Assembly: GCF_001509835.1 (NCBI RefSeq)
Contig: NZ_JXTJ01000015.1
Location: forward strand, 62,001-126,000
Length of the DNA stretch: 64,000 nt
Direction of reading: 5' to 3'
DNA from: Allobosea sp. WAO
GTDB taxonomy: Bacteria > Pseudomonadota > Alphaproteobacteria > Rhizobiales > Beijerinckiaceae
Shown here: positions 18,411 through 27,312 of the stretch, one piece after another
Layout of the letters: each line of letters opens with the position of its first letter
Position numbering within the stretch: position 1 is the first letter of the stretch
The notes under the pieces: model-generated
The model's database searches: none
Told to the model about the DNA's origin: nothing
The model's input: the letters and a program-made list of their open reading frames with translations, nothing else
Position numbers and translations under genes: made by a program

Positions 18411-19019
18411 TCAGCCCTTTGCGCTGCGCGCGACCATGGCGGTGATCGTCTCGAACAGCTCGCGCTTCGCCTCGTCGGCGCCGATTTCCTGCGTCGCGGC
18501 GGCGTGCGACAGCCCTTCGGCGGCGCCAAGCATGGCGCGCAAGCCCGCGGTCGGGATCGTCCTGCCGGCGGCGAAGGGCGCGAGCAGGTCCCTGCATTTC
18601 TCCAGGAAGATCAGGTCGCAGTCGCGCTTGACCGCGGCAAGCTCGGGCGAGCCGGCGAGCGCGGCCATGACGCCGGGGATCTCGCGCCCCTGGGTCAGGA
18701 CGCAGTCGACATAGGAGGAGGCGATCGCCCCGGCCTTGCCCGCAAGGCTCGCCTCGCTGCCTGTGAGCGCCGCATCCATGATCGCGAACTCCCGCGTGTC
18801 GAAGTCACGATAGAGCGCGATCAGCAGGGCGCTGCGGGTCGGAAAGTGGCTGTAGACGACCGGCTTGGTGACGCCGGCCCGCTCGGCCAGGCGCCCGAGC
18901 GTCAGAGCGTCAGTGCCTTCCTCGCCGACCACCCGCCAAGCGGTCTCGATGAGCTGACGCTGGCGATCCTCGCGCGTCAGGCGCTGACGGCGCTGCTGTT
19001 CGGTTTTCGGGCTTGACAT
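18411..19019 (-). CDS. TetR/AcrR-family repressor
   Basis: A 202-residue TetR regulator. Residues about 20-65 are the N-terminal HTH (RQLIETAWRVVGEEGTDALT, then LAERAGVTKPVVYSHFPTR), and the rest is an alpha-helical ligand domain. It faces the quinone-reductase-like gene at 19097 across a 77-base AT-rich gap with operator-like repeats. It is therefore inferred to repress that gene and itself, released by a quinone or other electrophile. Downstream on the same strand lies the ABC-F gene. Confidence 0.9.
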   Translation of the reverse strand: MSSPKTEQQRRQRLTREDRQRQLIETAWRVVGEEGTDALTLGRLAERAGVTKPVVYSHFPTRSALLIALYRDFDTREFAIMDAALTGSEASLAGKAGAIASSYVDCVLTQGREIPGVMAALAGSPELAAVKRDCDLIFLEKCRDLLAPFAAGRTIPTAGLRAMLGAAEGLSHAAATQEIGADEAKRELFETITAMVARSAKG

Positions 19020-19075
19020 ATCTTATATACCAAAAGTAACTTACTAAAAGTATATAGCGGTCGCCGACCGATCGC
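19020..19075. promoter_or_regulatory. Candidate TetR operator and divergent promoters
   Basis: The gap holds TATATAC (19024-19030) and its inverse GTATATA (19050-19056), enclosing AAGTAACTT, itself a palindrome around one base (19035-19043). AT content is far above the surroundings. This is where a divergently placed TetR dimer would be expected to sit. Confidence 0.55.
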
Positions 19076-19096
19076 AATCACCGCAGGAGATTTCGC

Positions 19097-19702
19097 ATGC
19101 ATGCCCTCGTCGTCGTCGCCCATCCCGATCCCGACTCGCTCAGCCACGCCGTGACGCAGGCGCTCGCCGAGGGCGTCGCCGCGGCCGGGCACAGCGTCGA
19201 AATCGCCGATCTCGCCAGGGAAGGCTTCGATCCGCGCTTCTCGCTGAACGATCTTTCCGTGCACCGCCGCGAGATTCCACCTTCTGCAGATGTCGCGGCG
19301 GAACAGGCGCGGATCGACCGGGCCGATGCGCTGGTGCTGGTCTATCCGGTCTATTGGTGGTCGATGCCGGCTTTGATGAAGGGCTGGATCGAGCGCGTCT
19401 TCGCCAATGGCTGGGCCTATGACGAAGGGGCGGACCTCAAGACGGTCAAGAAGCTCGGGCATCTGCCGGTCCATCTCATCGGGATCGGCGGCGCCACCAT
19501 GCGGACCTATGAGCGTCACGGCTATCTCAGCGCAATGAAGACGCAGATCGACCACGGCATCTTCGGCTATTGCGGTGCGCCGGTCGTGACTTCGGAACTG
19601 CTGCTGCCGGTGCCGGAGATGTCGGAGCATCTCGACACGGCCCGCGCGCTCGGCGGCAAGGTGTTCGCTGCCCGTGCCGGGCTTTCCGAGCGAGCCGCCT
19701 GA
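19097..19702 (+). CDS. NAD(P)H dehydrogenase (quinone)-like flavodoxin-fold protein
   Basis: A 201-residue flavodoxin-like oxidoreductase. It begins MHALVVVAHPDPDSLSHAV, the FMN/FAD-binding start of the NQO1/MdaB/KefF group, and contains ADALVLVYPVYWWSMPALMKGWIERVF, the diagnostic motif of that family. The expected activity is two-electron reduction of quinones or nitroaromatics with NAD(P)H in the cytoplasm. Ribosome site AGGAG precedes the start. Likely controlled by the divergent TetR. KefF-type ancillary roles are less likely since no Kef channel gene is adjacent. Confidence 0.87.
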   Translation: MHALVVVAHPDPDSLSHAVTQALAEGVAAAGHSVEIADLAREGFDPRFSLNDLSVHRREIPPSADVAAEQARIDRADALVLVYPVYWWSMPALMKGWIERVFANGWAYDEGADLKTVKKLGHLPVHLIGIGGATMRTYERHGYLSAMKTQIDHGIFGYCGAPVVTSELLLPVPEMSEHLDTARALGGKVFAARAGLSERAA

Positions 19703-19747
19703 AACCCGGCTTGACGAACTCGGCGGGCCGCCGCTTCTGTGGCGGCG

Positions 19748-20299
19748 ATGACATCGCCCTCGCTCCGGCTCTACCTCCGCGATCACACCCGCCAGGCCCA
19801 TCAGGAACTCGACCGGACGATCGGCCGGCTCGACAGCGCCGACGCTTATGGCAGCTTCCTGCGGGCATCCTATGCGCACAGGCAGCCGGTCGAGCGCTAT
19901 CTTGCCGGTGCCGACTGGCCCGCCGCGTTCGGTGACTGGCGCCCTACAGAACTCGGACCGCTGATCGCGGCCGATCTCGCCGATATCGGCGCCGAGCCGC
20001 CGGTCTCGCCCTCCTTCGACCTGTCAAAAGACATAGCCTCGCTCGTCGGGGTCATCTACGTCCTCGAAGGCTCGGCCCTCGGGGCAAAGCTGATCAGGCG
20101 CATGGCAGGCGCCCTCGGCTACGACGAGAACCATGGCGCGCGCCATCTGGCGCGGCAGGAGCGACTGGGATCCTGGCGGGGTCTGCTCGCGATCATGGAA
20201 CGTCTGGAGAGCATCGATCTGGCGGCGGCTGTCCGCGCCGCCGAAACCACCTTCGAGCAGGCGGCGAGCGCCATGCGCGAGAACGGATTCGGCCGATGA
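19748..20299 (+). CDS. bphO: Biliverdin-producing heme oxygenase
   Basis: A 183-residue protein of the heme oxygenase fold that opens heme to biliverdin, CO and iron. LRLYLRDHTRQAHQELD at 6-22 holds the proximal heme ligand, most likely His18. The distal-helix glycines are in LEGSALGAKLIRR near 110. The next gene, a bacteriophytochrome, overlaps by one ATGA, so biliverdin is made with its receptor. This context supports the BphO role rather than iron scavenging. A GTG at 19739 could add three residues; the ATG is preferred. Confidence 0.9.
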   Translation: MTSPSLRLYLRDHTRQAHQELDRTIGRLDSADAYGSFLRASYAHRQPVERYLAGADWPAAFGDWRPTELGPLIAADLADIGAEPPVSPSFDLSKDIASLVGVIYVLEGSALGAKLIRRMAGALGYDENHGARHLARQERLGSWRGLLAIMERLESIDLAAAVRAAETTFEQAASAMRENGFGR

Positions 20300-22836
20300 G
20301 CACAGTCGACCTGACGAACTGCGACCGGGAGCCCATCCATATTCCCGGCAGCGTCCAGCCACATGGCTGCATGCTGGTCTGCGACGAGGGGGCGGTCGTC
20401 ATCCGGCGGCATTCGGTCAATGCCGCCGAGTTCCTCGGCCTGCCCGAGGGCAGCATGGTCGGGCGGCGACTCGAGGATGTGATGGGCGGCCAGCCGGTGC
20501 ACGAGCTGCGCAACGCGCTTGCGCGCTCGGGGACGCCGGCGCGGGCCGGCTTGATGCCGAAAATGGTCTTCCCGACCTCGGAGCAGGCCTTTGACGTCAG
20601 CGTCCATCGCTACAAGGGCAACGCGATCATCGAGTTCGAACGCTCGGCGCCCGACGGGACCAGCTCGCCGCTGGAGTTCGCCCGCACGCTGGTCGGGCGC
20701 CTGTCGAGCGCGCCGAACCCGCGCGACCTGATCTCGAGCGCGGTACGCCTGCTGCGGGCCGTGCTGCAATACGACCGGGTGATGATCTACCGCTTCGCGG
20801 CCGACGGTTCCGGCCAGGTGGTGAGCGAGGCCAAACGCGCCGATCTCGAGAGCTTCATGGGGCAGCATTTCCCGGCCTCGGACATCCCCAAGCAGGCGCG
20901 CCAGCTCTATCTGCTCAACCCGATCCGGCTGGTCTCGAATTCGAGCGGCGAGCGCTTTGCGATCGAGCCGGTGCTCGACGACAGCGGCGAGCCGCTCGAC
21001 CTGTCCTATGCGCATCTGCGCAGCGTCTCGCCGATCCATTGCGAGTATCTGCGCAATATGGGCGTCGCCGCCTCGATGTCGGTATCGATCATCGTCGACG
21101 GCGAACTCTGGGGGCTGATCGCCTGCCACCATTACACGCCACGCTCGATGTCGATGAACCAGCGCATCGCCGCGGAGATCTTCGGCGAGTTCTTCGCGCT
21201 GCAGCTCAGTGCCCTGACGCAGAAGCAGGCGCTGGAGGCGGTCGACCGGGCGCGTGCCTTCCTCGGCAATCTCCTCGCCTCGGCCTCCCTCAGCACCGAT
21301 GTCGCCGGCTTCCTGCGCACCAACCTCGGCGAGTTCCGGCAGCTGCTGTCCTGCGACGGCATCGGCCTGCTGATGGAGGGGCAGTGGTCGGCGACCGGCT
21401 CGGTGCCGCCGGCCGAGTTCGTGCCCGAGCTCGCCGGCCATGTCGGCATGCTGTCGCCGGGGGCCGTCTGGAGCAGCGACTGCCTGAGCGCCTCGCTGCC
21501 GAGCGCGAGCGCCTTCAGCGCCGATGTTTCAGGCGTGCTCGCAGTTCCCCTTTCGCAATTGCCGCGTGACTACCTCTTCTTCTTCCGCCGCGAGTTCGTG
21601 CAGACGATCGAATGGGGCGGCGATCCCAACAAGACCTATACCTCCGGCCCGCTCGGCGACCGGCTGACGCCGCGCCAGAGCTTCGCCGTCTGGAAGCAGA
21701 CGGTCGAGAAGCGTTCGCGCCCCTGGACGCAGATCGAGCGCGAGCTGGCCGAGTCGATCCGCAGCGCGCTGGTCGAGGTCGTGCTGCGGCAGGGCGAGCT
21801 GCTCGCCGAGGAGCGCAAGAAGGCCGATCTGCGCCAGAAGATCCTCAATCAGGAGCTCAATCACCGGGTCAAGAACATCCTCTCGGTGATCAAGTCGATC
21901 ATCTCCTATCCGCTCGGCGACGAGGTCGAGATCGCCGCCTATGTCGAGACGATCAAGGGGCGGATCGAGGCTTTGTCGCACGCGCACGACCAGGTCATGC
22001 GCAGCGCCGGCGGCGGCGTGCTGCGGGCGCTGGTCGAGGCCGAACTCGGCCCGTACAAGACCGCCCCGGGGCGCCTTTCGATCGAAGGGCCGCAGGTCGC
22101 GCTCGATGCGCGTGCCTTCTCGGTGATGGCGCTCGTCATCCACGAGCTCGCCACCAACGCCGCGAAATACGGCGCGCTGTCGCGCGAGAGCGGGCAGCTC
22201 TCACTGAGCTGGGAGCGGGACGAGGACGGCACTTGCCGCCTGCTCTGGCGCGAGCGTGGCGGCCCGCCGGTGAAGGTCCCGACCAGGGAAGGCTTCGGCA
22301 GCGTGCTGGTCTCTCGCAGCATTCCGTTCGATCTCGGCGGCAGCAGCGAGATTTCCTATCTGCCTGATGGCGTCGAGGCGCGCCTAGCCATTCCCGCCGT
22401 GTTCGTGACCTGGCTCGCGATGCCTGAGTCTGCCGAGGCGGAAGCAGAGAGCGCCGCCGGCGAGACGCCAGGAGAGGGAGGCGAGCCGCTGGCCGGCAAG
22501 ACCGTGCTTCTCGTCGAGGATCAGTTCCTGATCGCGATGGAGGTCGAGGAGATGCTGCGTGGGCTCGGAGCCGGAGAGGTGGTCTCCTGCGCCAGCGTGC
22601 GTGAGGCGCTCGCCGCGATCGAGCGGCGCCGGCCGGAATGCGCCGTGCTCGACGTCAGCCTCGGCGCCGAAAACTCGGATGCGGTGGCGCAGCGCCTGCG
22701 CGAGCTCGGCGTGCCCTACATCTTCGCGACGGGCTACGATGCCGTGCCGTCTCTGGAAACCGGCGTTCCGGCCCTGCGCAAGCCTTATACGCGGGCAGCG
22801 CTCGCAGCCGCGCTCGGCGCCCTGAACCGCAGCTGA
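20296..22836 (+). CDS. bphP: Bacteriophytochrome HWE histidine kinase with C-terminal receiver domain
   Basis: Red/far-red photoreceptor of 846 residues. The N-terminal PAS has Cys9 in NCDREPIHIPGSVQPHG, the expected biliverdin attachment site. The GAF domain has PASDIP at 193-198 and CHHY near 277-280. The PHY domain keeps the tongue motif WGGDPNK at 440-446. The kinase is of HWE type: phosphoacceptor His523 in QELNHRVKN, HELATNAAKYGALS at 616-629 and LLWRERGG. A linker of Ala/Glu leads to a receiver domain from about 735 (LLVEDQ, Asp786 in VLDVSLG, Lys829 in LRKP). It overlaps bphO by ATGA. The output target is unknown; no separate regulator is adjacent. Confidence 0.94.
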   Translation: MSTVDLTNCDREPIHIPGSVQPHGCMLVCDEGAVVIRRHSVNAAEFLGLPEGSMVGRRLEDVMGGQPVHELRNALARSGTPARAGLMPKMVFPTSEQAFDVSVHRYKGNAIIEFERSAPDGTSSPLEFARTLVGRLSSAPNPRDLISSAVRLLRAVLQYDRVMIYRFAADGSGQVVSEAKRADLESFMGQHFPASDIPKQARQLYLLNPIRLVSNSSGERFAIEPVLDDSGEPLDLSYAHLRSVSPIHCEYLRNMGVAASMSVSIIVDGELWGLIACHHYTPRSMSMNQRIAAEIFGEFFALQLSALTQKQALEAVDRARAFLGNLLASASLSTDVAGFLRTNLGEFRQLLSCDGIGLLMEGQWSATGSVPPAEFVPELAGHVGMLSPGAVWSSDCLSASLPSASAFSADVSGVLAVPLSQLPRDYLFFFRREFVQTIEWGGDPNKTYTSGPLGDRLTPRQSFAVWKQTVEKRSRPWTQIERELAESIRSALVEVVLRQGELLAEERKKADLRQKILNQELNHRVKNILSVIKSIISYPLGDEVEIAAYVETIKGRIEALSHAHDQVMRSAGGGVLRALVEAELGPYKTAPGRLSIEGPQVALDARAFSVMALVIHELATNAAKYGALSRESGQLSLSWERDEDGTCRLLWRERGGPPVKVPTREGFGSVLVSRSIPFDLGGSSEISYLPDGVEARLAIPAVFVTWLAMPESAEAEAESAAGETPGEGGEPLAGKTVLLVEDQFLIAMEVEEMLRGLGAGEVVSCASVREALAAIERRRPECAVLDVSLGAENSDAVAQRLRELGVPYIFATGYDAVPSLETGVPALRKPYTRAALAAALGALNRS

Positions 22837-22841
22837 TCCTC

Positions 22842-23723
22842 TCAAGCCCGCCCGCGCAGGCTCGCCTGCGGCTTCACCCGCATCTCCAGGAAGTTGCTGA
22901 GCTCGGTCACCCGCTTGACGGGATCGAGCACCTCTTCGTCCAGCCCATGCGCCCAGGCGAGGTCGCGGCGGGTCGGCTCGGCATCGAGTGCATCGAGATC
23001 GGCGAGCCAGCTTTCCGTGTCGGCCTCGTCGCGGCGGAAGCCGCGCTCGATCAGGGTCTTGCCGTGGCGCCGCAGGATCGTGACGATCAGGCGCAGCGAG
23101 AACTCGGGATGGTACTGCACGCCCCAGAACGTGCCGCCATCCTGGCGGAATTCGGCCGCCTGGATCGGGCTCATCGCATTGGCTGCGAGGATGGTGGCGT
23201 CGGCCGGCGGGGCGACGATGCTGTCGAAATGGATCGCCGGCGCGTCGAAGGCGGTGGGGCGGCCGGCGAGCAGGGGATGCGCGGCGCCGGCCTCCGTCTT
23301 GGCGATACGGCGGGCGAAGCCGATCTCGAGCCCGTTCGGGTTGAGCGCGACTGTGCCGCCGGCCGCGACGGCCGCGATCTGGATGCCCCAGCAGGAGCCG
23401 AAACAGGGCGTGCCGCTCCTGTAGACCGCCCGCATCAACTCGATCTGGCGGGTCACCGCCGGTTCCGGGCTGTGGATGCGCAGCGACGAGCCGGTGAGAG
23501 CGATGCCGTCATAGGAGGAGAGGCCGGCGCCATCAGGCAGGTTGGCGCCGTCGTCGGCGGGCAGGCAGATATCCGTCACCAGACTGGGCTCGATGCGCCT
23601 GAGCTCGGCGGCATAGGCTTCGCCGGGCGTCGCGCCGCTGTCGCGCACATAGTCCTCGCGCTGCGCGCGCTTGTAGCCGTCGACGATGAGAACGCGGAGC
23701 GGCTTGGGGCTGGACAGATTCAT
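22842..23723 (-). CDS. Class I glutamine amidotransferase-like protein
   Basis: A 293-residue protein with a class I GATase domain: GSCWGIQ with nucleophile Cys111 and VQYHPEFS with His205 and Glu207. This resembles the GuaA-like stand-alone group (often annotated GMP synthase-like or gamma-glutamyl hydrolase-like). The C-terminal 80 residues are a charged helical extension not part of the core. ATG at 23723 gives MNLSSPKPLRVLIVDGY, which starts the fold directly. It is convergent with bphP, with stops 5 bases apart. The natural substrate is unknown. Confidence 0.82.
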   Translation of the reverse strand: MNLSSPKPLRVLIVDGYKRAQREDYVRDSGATPGEAYAAELRRIEPSLVTDICLPADDGANLPDGAGLSSYDGIALTGSSLRIHSPEPAVTRQIELMRAVYRSGTPCFGSCWGIQIAAVAAGGTVALNPNGLEIGFARRIAKTEAGAAHPLLAGRPTAFDAPAIHFDSIVAPPADATILAANAMSPIQAAEFRQDGGTFWGVQYHPEFSLRLIVTILRRHGKTLIERGFRRDEADTESWLADLDALDAEPTRRDLAWAHGLDEEVLDPVKRVTELSNFLEMRVKPQASLRGRA

Positions 23724-23836
23724 GGCTTCCTCGGGACGTTTGCGTCCGGCGACGGGCTGCGTTGCGCCTCCTCTCATAGGAGAAGCGCCCTGCGCAAGGC
23801 TATGCAGGCGCTCCGCAGATATGAGGATCGTGCATC

Positions 23837-24742
23837 TTGCAGCCGGCCGCCTCCCTTCCGCAGCGGATCTGGGCCAACGCCTATCTGCTGCTGACGCTGA
23901 CCACCTTGCTCTGGGCGGGCAACGCCGTGGCGAGCAGGCTCGCCGTCGGCCAGATCGCGCCGATGACGCTGACCTCGCTGCGCTGGGTCCTGGTCTGCTC
24001 CGTCATGCCCTACCTGTTCCGGCAGGGGCTGCGCGAGCACTGGCCGGTGCTGAAGGCGAACTGGCTCAAGGTGACGCTGCTCGGCGCCTTCGGCTTCACC
24101 GCCTTCAACACGCTGATGTACATCGCGGCCTATTCGACGACTGCGATCAATATCGGCATTCTGCAGGGCTCGATCCCGGTCTTCGTGCTGCTCGGTGCCT
24201 TCCTCGCCTTCCGCACGCCGATCGGCGGGCTGCAGGCGCTCGGCGTCACCGTGACCATTCTCGGCGTGCTGGTCACGGCGAGCCGGGGCGACTGGCACAC
24301 TCTGCTGCAGCTCAGCGTCGTGCCGGGCGATCTCTGGATGATCATCGCCTGCCTGCTCTATGCCGGTTACACCGTCGGCATCCGCACGCGCCCGCCAATG
24401 CCCGGGCTGATCTTCTTCACCGCGATGGCGATGGTCGCCTGCCTGGTCTCGCTGCCGCTGCTCGCGGCCGAGATCGCCGCCGGCCAGGCCTATTGGCCGA
24501 CGCTGACCGGCTGGCTGATCCTGATCTATGTGGTGATCGGCCCCTCGATGGCGTCGCAGCTCTTCTTCATGCGGGCGATCGAGCTGATCGGACCCGGCCG
24601 CGCCGGCGTCTTCGTCAATCTCGTGCCGGTGTTCGCGCCGCTGCTCGCCGTCGCGATCCTCGGCGAGCAGCTCGCGCTCTATCACGCGCTGGCACTGGCG
24701 CTGGTGCTCGGCGGCATCTGGATCGCCGAGCGCAAGCGCTGA
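23837..24742 (+). CDS. DMT-superfamily EamA transporter
   Basis: A 301-residue inner-membrane protein with about ten hydrophobic helices arranged as two EamA repeats (first half with LLWAGNAVASRLAVGQIAP, second half with MASQLFFMRAIELIGPGRAG). Such proteins export amino acids and other small metabolites; the substrate cannot be told. The only usable start in frame is TTG at 23837, because an in-frame TGA lies 15 bases upstream; GAGG at 23823-23826 supports it. The convergent beta-lactamase gene ends 8 bases after it. Confidence 0.88.
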   Translation: MQPAASLPQRIWANAYLLLTLTTLLWAGNAVASRLAVGQIAPMTLTSLRWVLVCSVMPYLFRQGLREHWPVLKANWLKVTLLGAFGFTAFNTLMYIAAYSTTAINIGILQGSIPVFVLLGAFLAFRTPIGGLQALGVTVTILGVLVTASRGDWHTLLQLSVVPGDLWMIIACLLYAGYTVGIRTRPPMPGLIFFTAMAMVACLVSLPLLAAEIAAGQAYWPTLTGWLILIYVVIGPSMASQLFFMRAIELIGPGRAGVFVNLVPVFAPLLAVAILGEQLALYHALALALVLGGIWIAERKR

Positions 24743-24749
24743 ACGGGCT

Positions 24750-25742
24750 CTAGCGCAGGCTTTCCACTGCCAGCCGCGCGACTGCCGCGTGGGCGGCCTC
24801 GCGGGCCTCGGCACTCGCCTGCGAGCCCGCGAGGTAGACCGCGATGACGAAGCGGCGGCCATCCGGCAGGGTGACGATGCCGATATCGTTGGTGGCGTGG
24901 TTCAACCCATCGGCGCTCGGGCCGAGCCCGGTCTTGTGGGCGAAGCGCGCGCCCTGCGGCAGGCCGGCACGGATGCGCTGCGGGCCGCTCTTGGTCTCCA
25001 CGATGATCTTATCGAGCAGAGCGGTGTGGGCGGGCTCGCGCAGCCAGTTGCCCCTGGCGAGCGCCTCGAGGAAGGCGGCCGAGGCGTCGGGGCTGGCGGC
25101 GTCGCGCTTGTCCTTCAGCGTCGCTTCCAGCGTCTTGCGACGCTGGGCGGCCGGGATCGCTTGCACAGCTTTCGAGAAGGCGGCGGTGTCGATCGGCTGG
25201 TCCCAGGCATAGCCGGGCAGGCCGAGGATCTCCGGCTGGAAGACGCGCTCATAGCGGTCGACCGAGATGCCGGGGACGCCGCCGTCTTTCAGCATCGCCG
25301 TCAGCACCTGCGGGCCGCCGATCAGGCGCAGCAGCAGGTCGGCGGCGGTGTTGTCGCTCTCGCCGGTCGAGCGGGTGAGGAGGTCGCGCAGGGTGTAGTC
25401 GTTGCGCTCGCCCTTGAAGGCCCTGGCGAGCGGGCTGTGATAGAGCGACAGATCGTTGCGGGTGACGGTGATCTTCTGGTCGAGCTTCAGCTTGCCGGCC
25501 TCCACCGCCTGCAGCACCGCGATGGCCAGCGGCAGCTTGAACACGCTCTGTAGCGGGAAGGGCTCGGCGCCGCGATGCGACCAGCTCTTGCGATCCCTGA
25601 GGTCAAGAAGCGCGACGCCGACGCGCCCCTTCGCCGCCTGTTCGATCGATTTGATCCCGGCATCGAGCTTGGCCTTGTCCCAGTCGGCGAAAGCGGGCGA
25701 GGCGGCGAGGCAGGCGAGGGCGAAGGTGGCGATACGCGGCAT
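24750..25742 (-). CDS. bla: Class A beta-lactamase
   Basis: A 330-residue periplasmic serine beta-lactamase with signal peptide ending AFA near residue 19. The active-site boxes are all present: SVFK (66-69, nucleophile Ser66), SDN (129-131) and KTG (270-272). The omega-loop glutamate is most likely Glu171 in FQPEILGLPGYAW. That segment differs from the usual ExxLN pattern and appears longer, so substrate range is hard to predict. GGAG eight bases before the ATG at 25742 fixes the start; longer readings upstream are rejected. No ampR gene is adjacent. It faces the membrane/HEAT-like gene at 25943. Confidence 0.9.
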   Translation of the reverse strand: MPRIATFALACLAASPAFADWDKAKLDAGIKSIEQAAKGRVGVALLDLRDRKSWSHRGAEPFPLQSVFKLPLAIAVLQAVEAGKLKLDQKITVTRNDLSLYHSPLARAFKGERNDYTLRDLLTRSTGESDNTAADLLLRLIGGPQVLTAMLKDGGVPGISVDRYERVFQPEILGLPGYAWDQPIDTAAFSKAVQAIPAAQRRKTLEATLKDKRDAASPDASAAFLEALARGNWLREPAHTALLDKIIVETKSGPQRIRAGLPQGARFAHKTGLGPSADGLNHATNDIGIVTLPDGRRFVIAVYLAGSQASAEAREAAHAAVARLAVESLR

Positions 25743-25942
25743 TGGGGTCTCCATGTCGGCCGCCACAGGACAGAGCGATTGCGGCGCGAATGGGAGCGTG
25801 ACGGGCAGGCCAGCCGTCAAAGTGGCAGTTGTGGTTAAATGCAACCTATGGTATGCAATCTTTCAATGACATAATCAGAGATTGTACCTGGCCTCTCTTC
25901 GACCGGGCGGCCGTCGACACCGCATCCGGCAGGAGGGGCGGA

Positions 25943-27274
25943 GTGGGCACGCTCGCTTTCATCAGTGGCGCCATCAAGCGCGATCCGCGTCTGCGACTGG
26001 CAGGCGGTGTCGCATTGCTGGGCGCCGTCGTCGCGGCAGTTCTGGAGTTTACGGGCGGGGATCGTGACCTCGCCGTGATCGGCGGCTTGTTCACCGTCGG
26101 CTTCATGATCCTGCTCGCGATCTTCATCACCATTACCGAGAGCAAAGAGCCGCGCCCGCGCCTGGCGGCCTTCCTGGTCTGGTCGATCTCGCTGGCCTTC
26201 GTGGCCTCGATCGCATTGCTCGCGCTGTCCTATTTCATTTGCCTGCCACCGCCGTTCAAAAGCCATTGCGCAACGCGGCCGAGTTATGTGCGCGGTGAGA
26301 TCGCCGACCTGCCTCCGCCCCATAAAAAGCAGGTCGGCATCGCGCTCGAAGGCCATGCGATGGGCGCGATCAACGCCGACACCAAGGCTTTCCACTTCGT
26401 CGTCCTCGAAAATCCCAGCAAACGCTCGACGTTGACGGTCACCGTCCGCTCGCCGGACAAGGCAGTCGACCGCGACGAGGACATCAAGGTGCACCTGTCC
26501 TGCATCGTGCCCTTCTTCCGCTCGTCGTCGATGCTCGAATGGCGCTATGCCGAGGACGGCGTGCCGCAGCCCGACGGCACCGTGGTGGCGACGCCGGCGC
26601 TTTACGAGAACGCCCGCAAGATCGGGGAGTTCGGGCGCAAGGACCCGATCCTCTGCCAGGACGTGCCGGCCGTTCCCCGGGATAGCTCCGGCTGGCGGGC
26701 GCTGCTGCCGAGCTGGCAGGCTTTCGCGCAGGCGCCGGCTTCCCAGCCCTCCCCGGAAATCAAGGGCGCGATCGAGGACCTGACCAACGAGGACACGATC
26801 GTGCGCCGCTCGGCCCGCGCGACATTAGCGAACGGTTCGGCCACGGCGGTGCCCTCGATCCTGGAGGCCATGCGCGACAAGCCCGGGGATTACCGGGTCC
26901 AGCTCGGCGGCAGCGTCGCCCTGACCGAGATGCTGCGCCGGAACAAGGCGGATGCCGACGCGATCGCGAAGACCCTGAAGGGCGAGGAGGATCGCACGCT
27001 GCTGCTCAACGCTGCCGGAGCCAAGGACCGGACGCTGCGCATCTATGCCAGCGAGTTCCTCTACGACCTCGGCGACCCGCAGGTCTCGCGGCAGGCGGTC
27101 AGCCTCGCGGCACAGACTGATGACGAGAACGCCCGCTACAACTGGCTGCTGGTGGCGCAGGGCGGCTGGCACAAGCTCAGCACGGCCCAGAAGCAGGAGG
27201 CCGGGGCCGATCTCGTCCGGGCTCGCGAGGCCTCCGGCCCCCAGACGCTCAAGCTCTTCGACAAGCTGAAATAG
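25943..27274 (+). CDS. Membrane protein with HEAT-like repeat C-terminal domain
   Basis: Not assigned to a family. With the start proposed here it has 443 residues. Helical hydrophobic segments lie at about 17-34, 42-62 and 70-93. A beta-rich soluble domain (about 115-240) with paired cysteines follows. After a Pro/Ala linker, repeated helical pairs begin near 278 (TNEDTIVRRSARATLANGSATAVPSIL, YRVQLGGSVALTEML, TLRIYASEFLYDLGDP) and resemble HEAT/PBS-type repeats. AGGAGG at 25931-25936 six bases before GTG makes 25943 a better start than the TTG or ATG upstream. It is followed 38 bases later by an amidase gene, probably one operon. Confidence 0.75.
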   Translation: MGTLAFISGAIKRDPRLRLAGGVALLGAVVAAVLEFTGGDRDLAVIGGLFTVGFMILLAIFITITESKEPRPRLAAFLVWSISLAFVASIALLALSYFICLPPPFKSHCATRPSYVRGEIADLPPPHKKQVGIALEGHAMGAINADTKAFHFVVLENPSKRSTLTVTVRSPDKAVDRDEDIKVHLSCIVPFFRSSSMLEWRYAEDGVPQPDGTVVATPALYENARKIGEFGRKDPILCQDVPAVPRDSSGWRALLPSWQAFAQAPASQPSPEIKGAIEDLTNEDTIVRRSARATLANGSATAVPSILEAMRDKPGDYRVQLGGSVALTEMLRRNKADADAIAKTLKGEEDRTLLLNAAGAKDRTLRIYASEFLYDLGDPQVSRQAVSLAAQTDDENARYNWLLVAQGGWHKLSTAQKQEAGADLVRAREASGPQTLKLFDKLK

Positions 27275-27312
27275 CCGGCCGCGGGCTGCGCGGCGCATAG
27301 GGGGAGCGTGTC

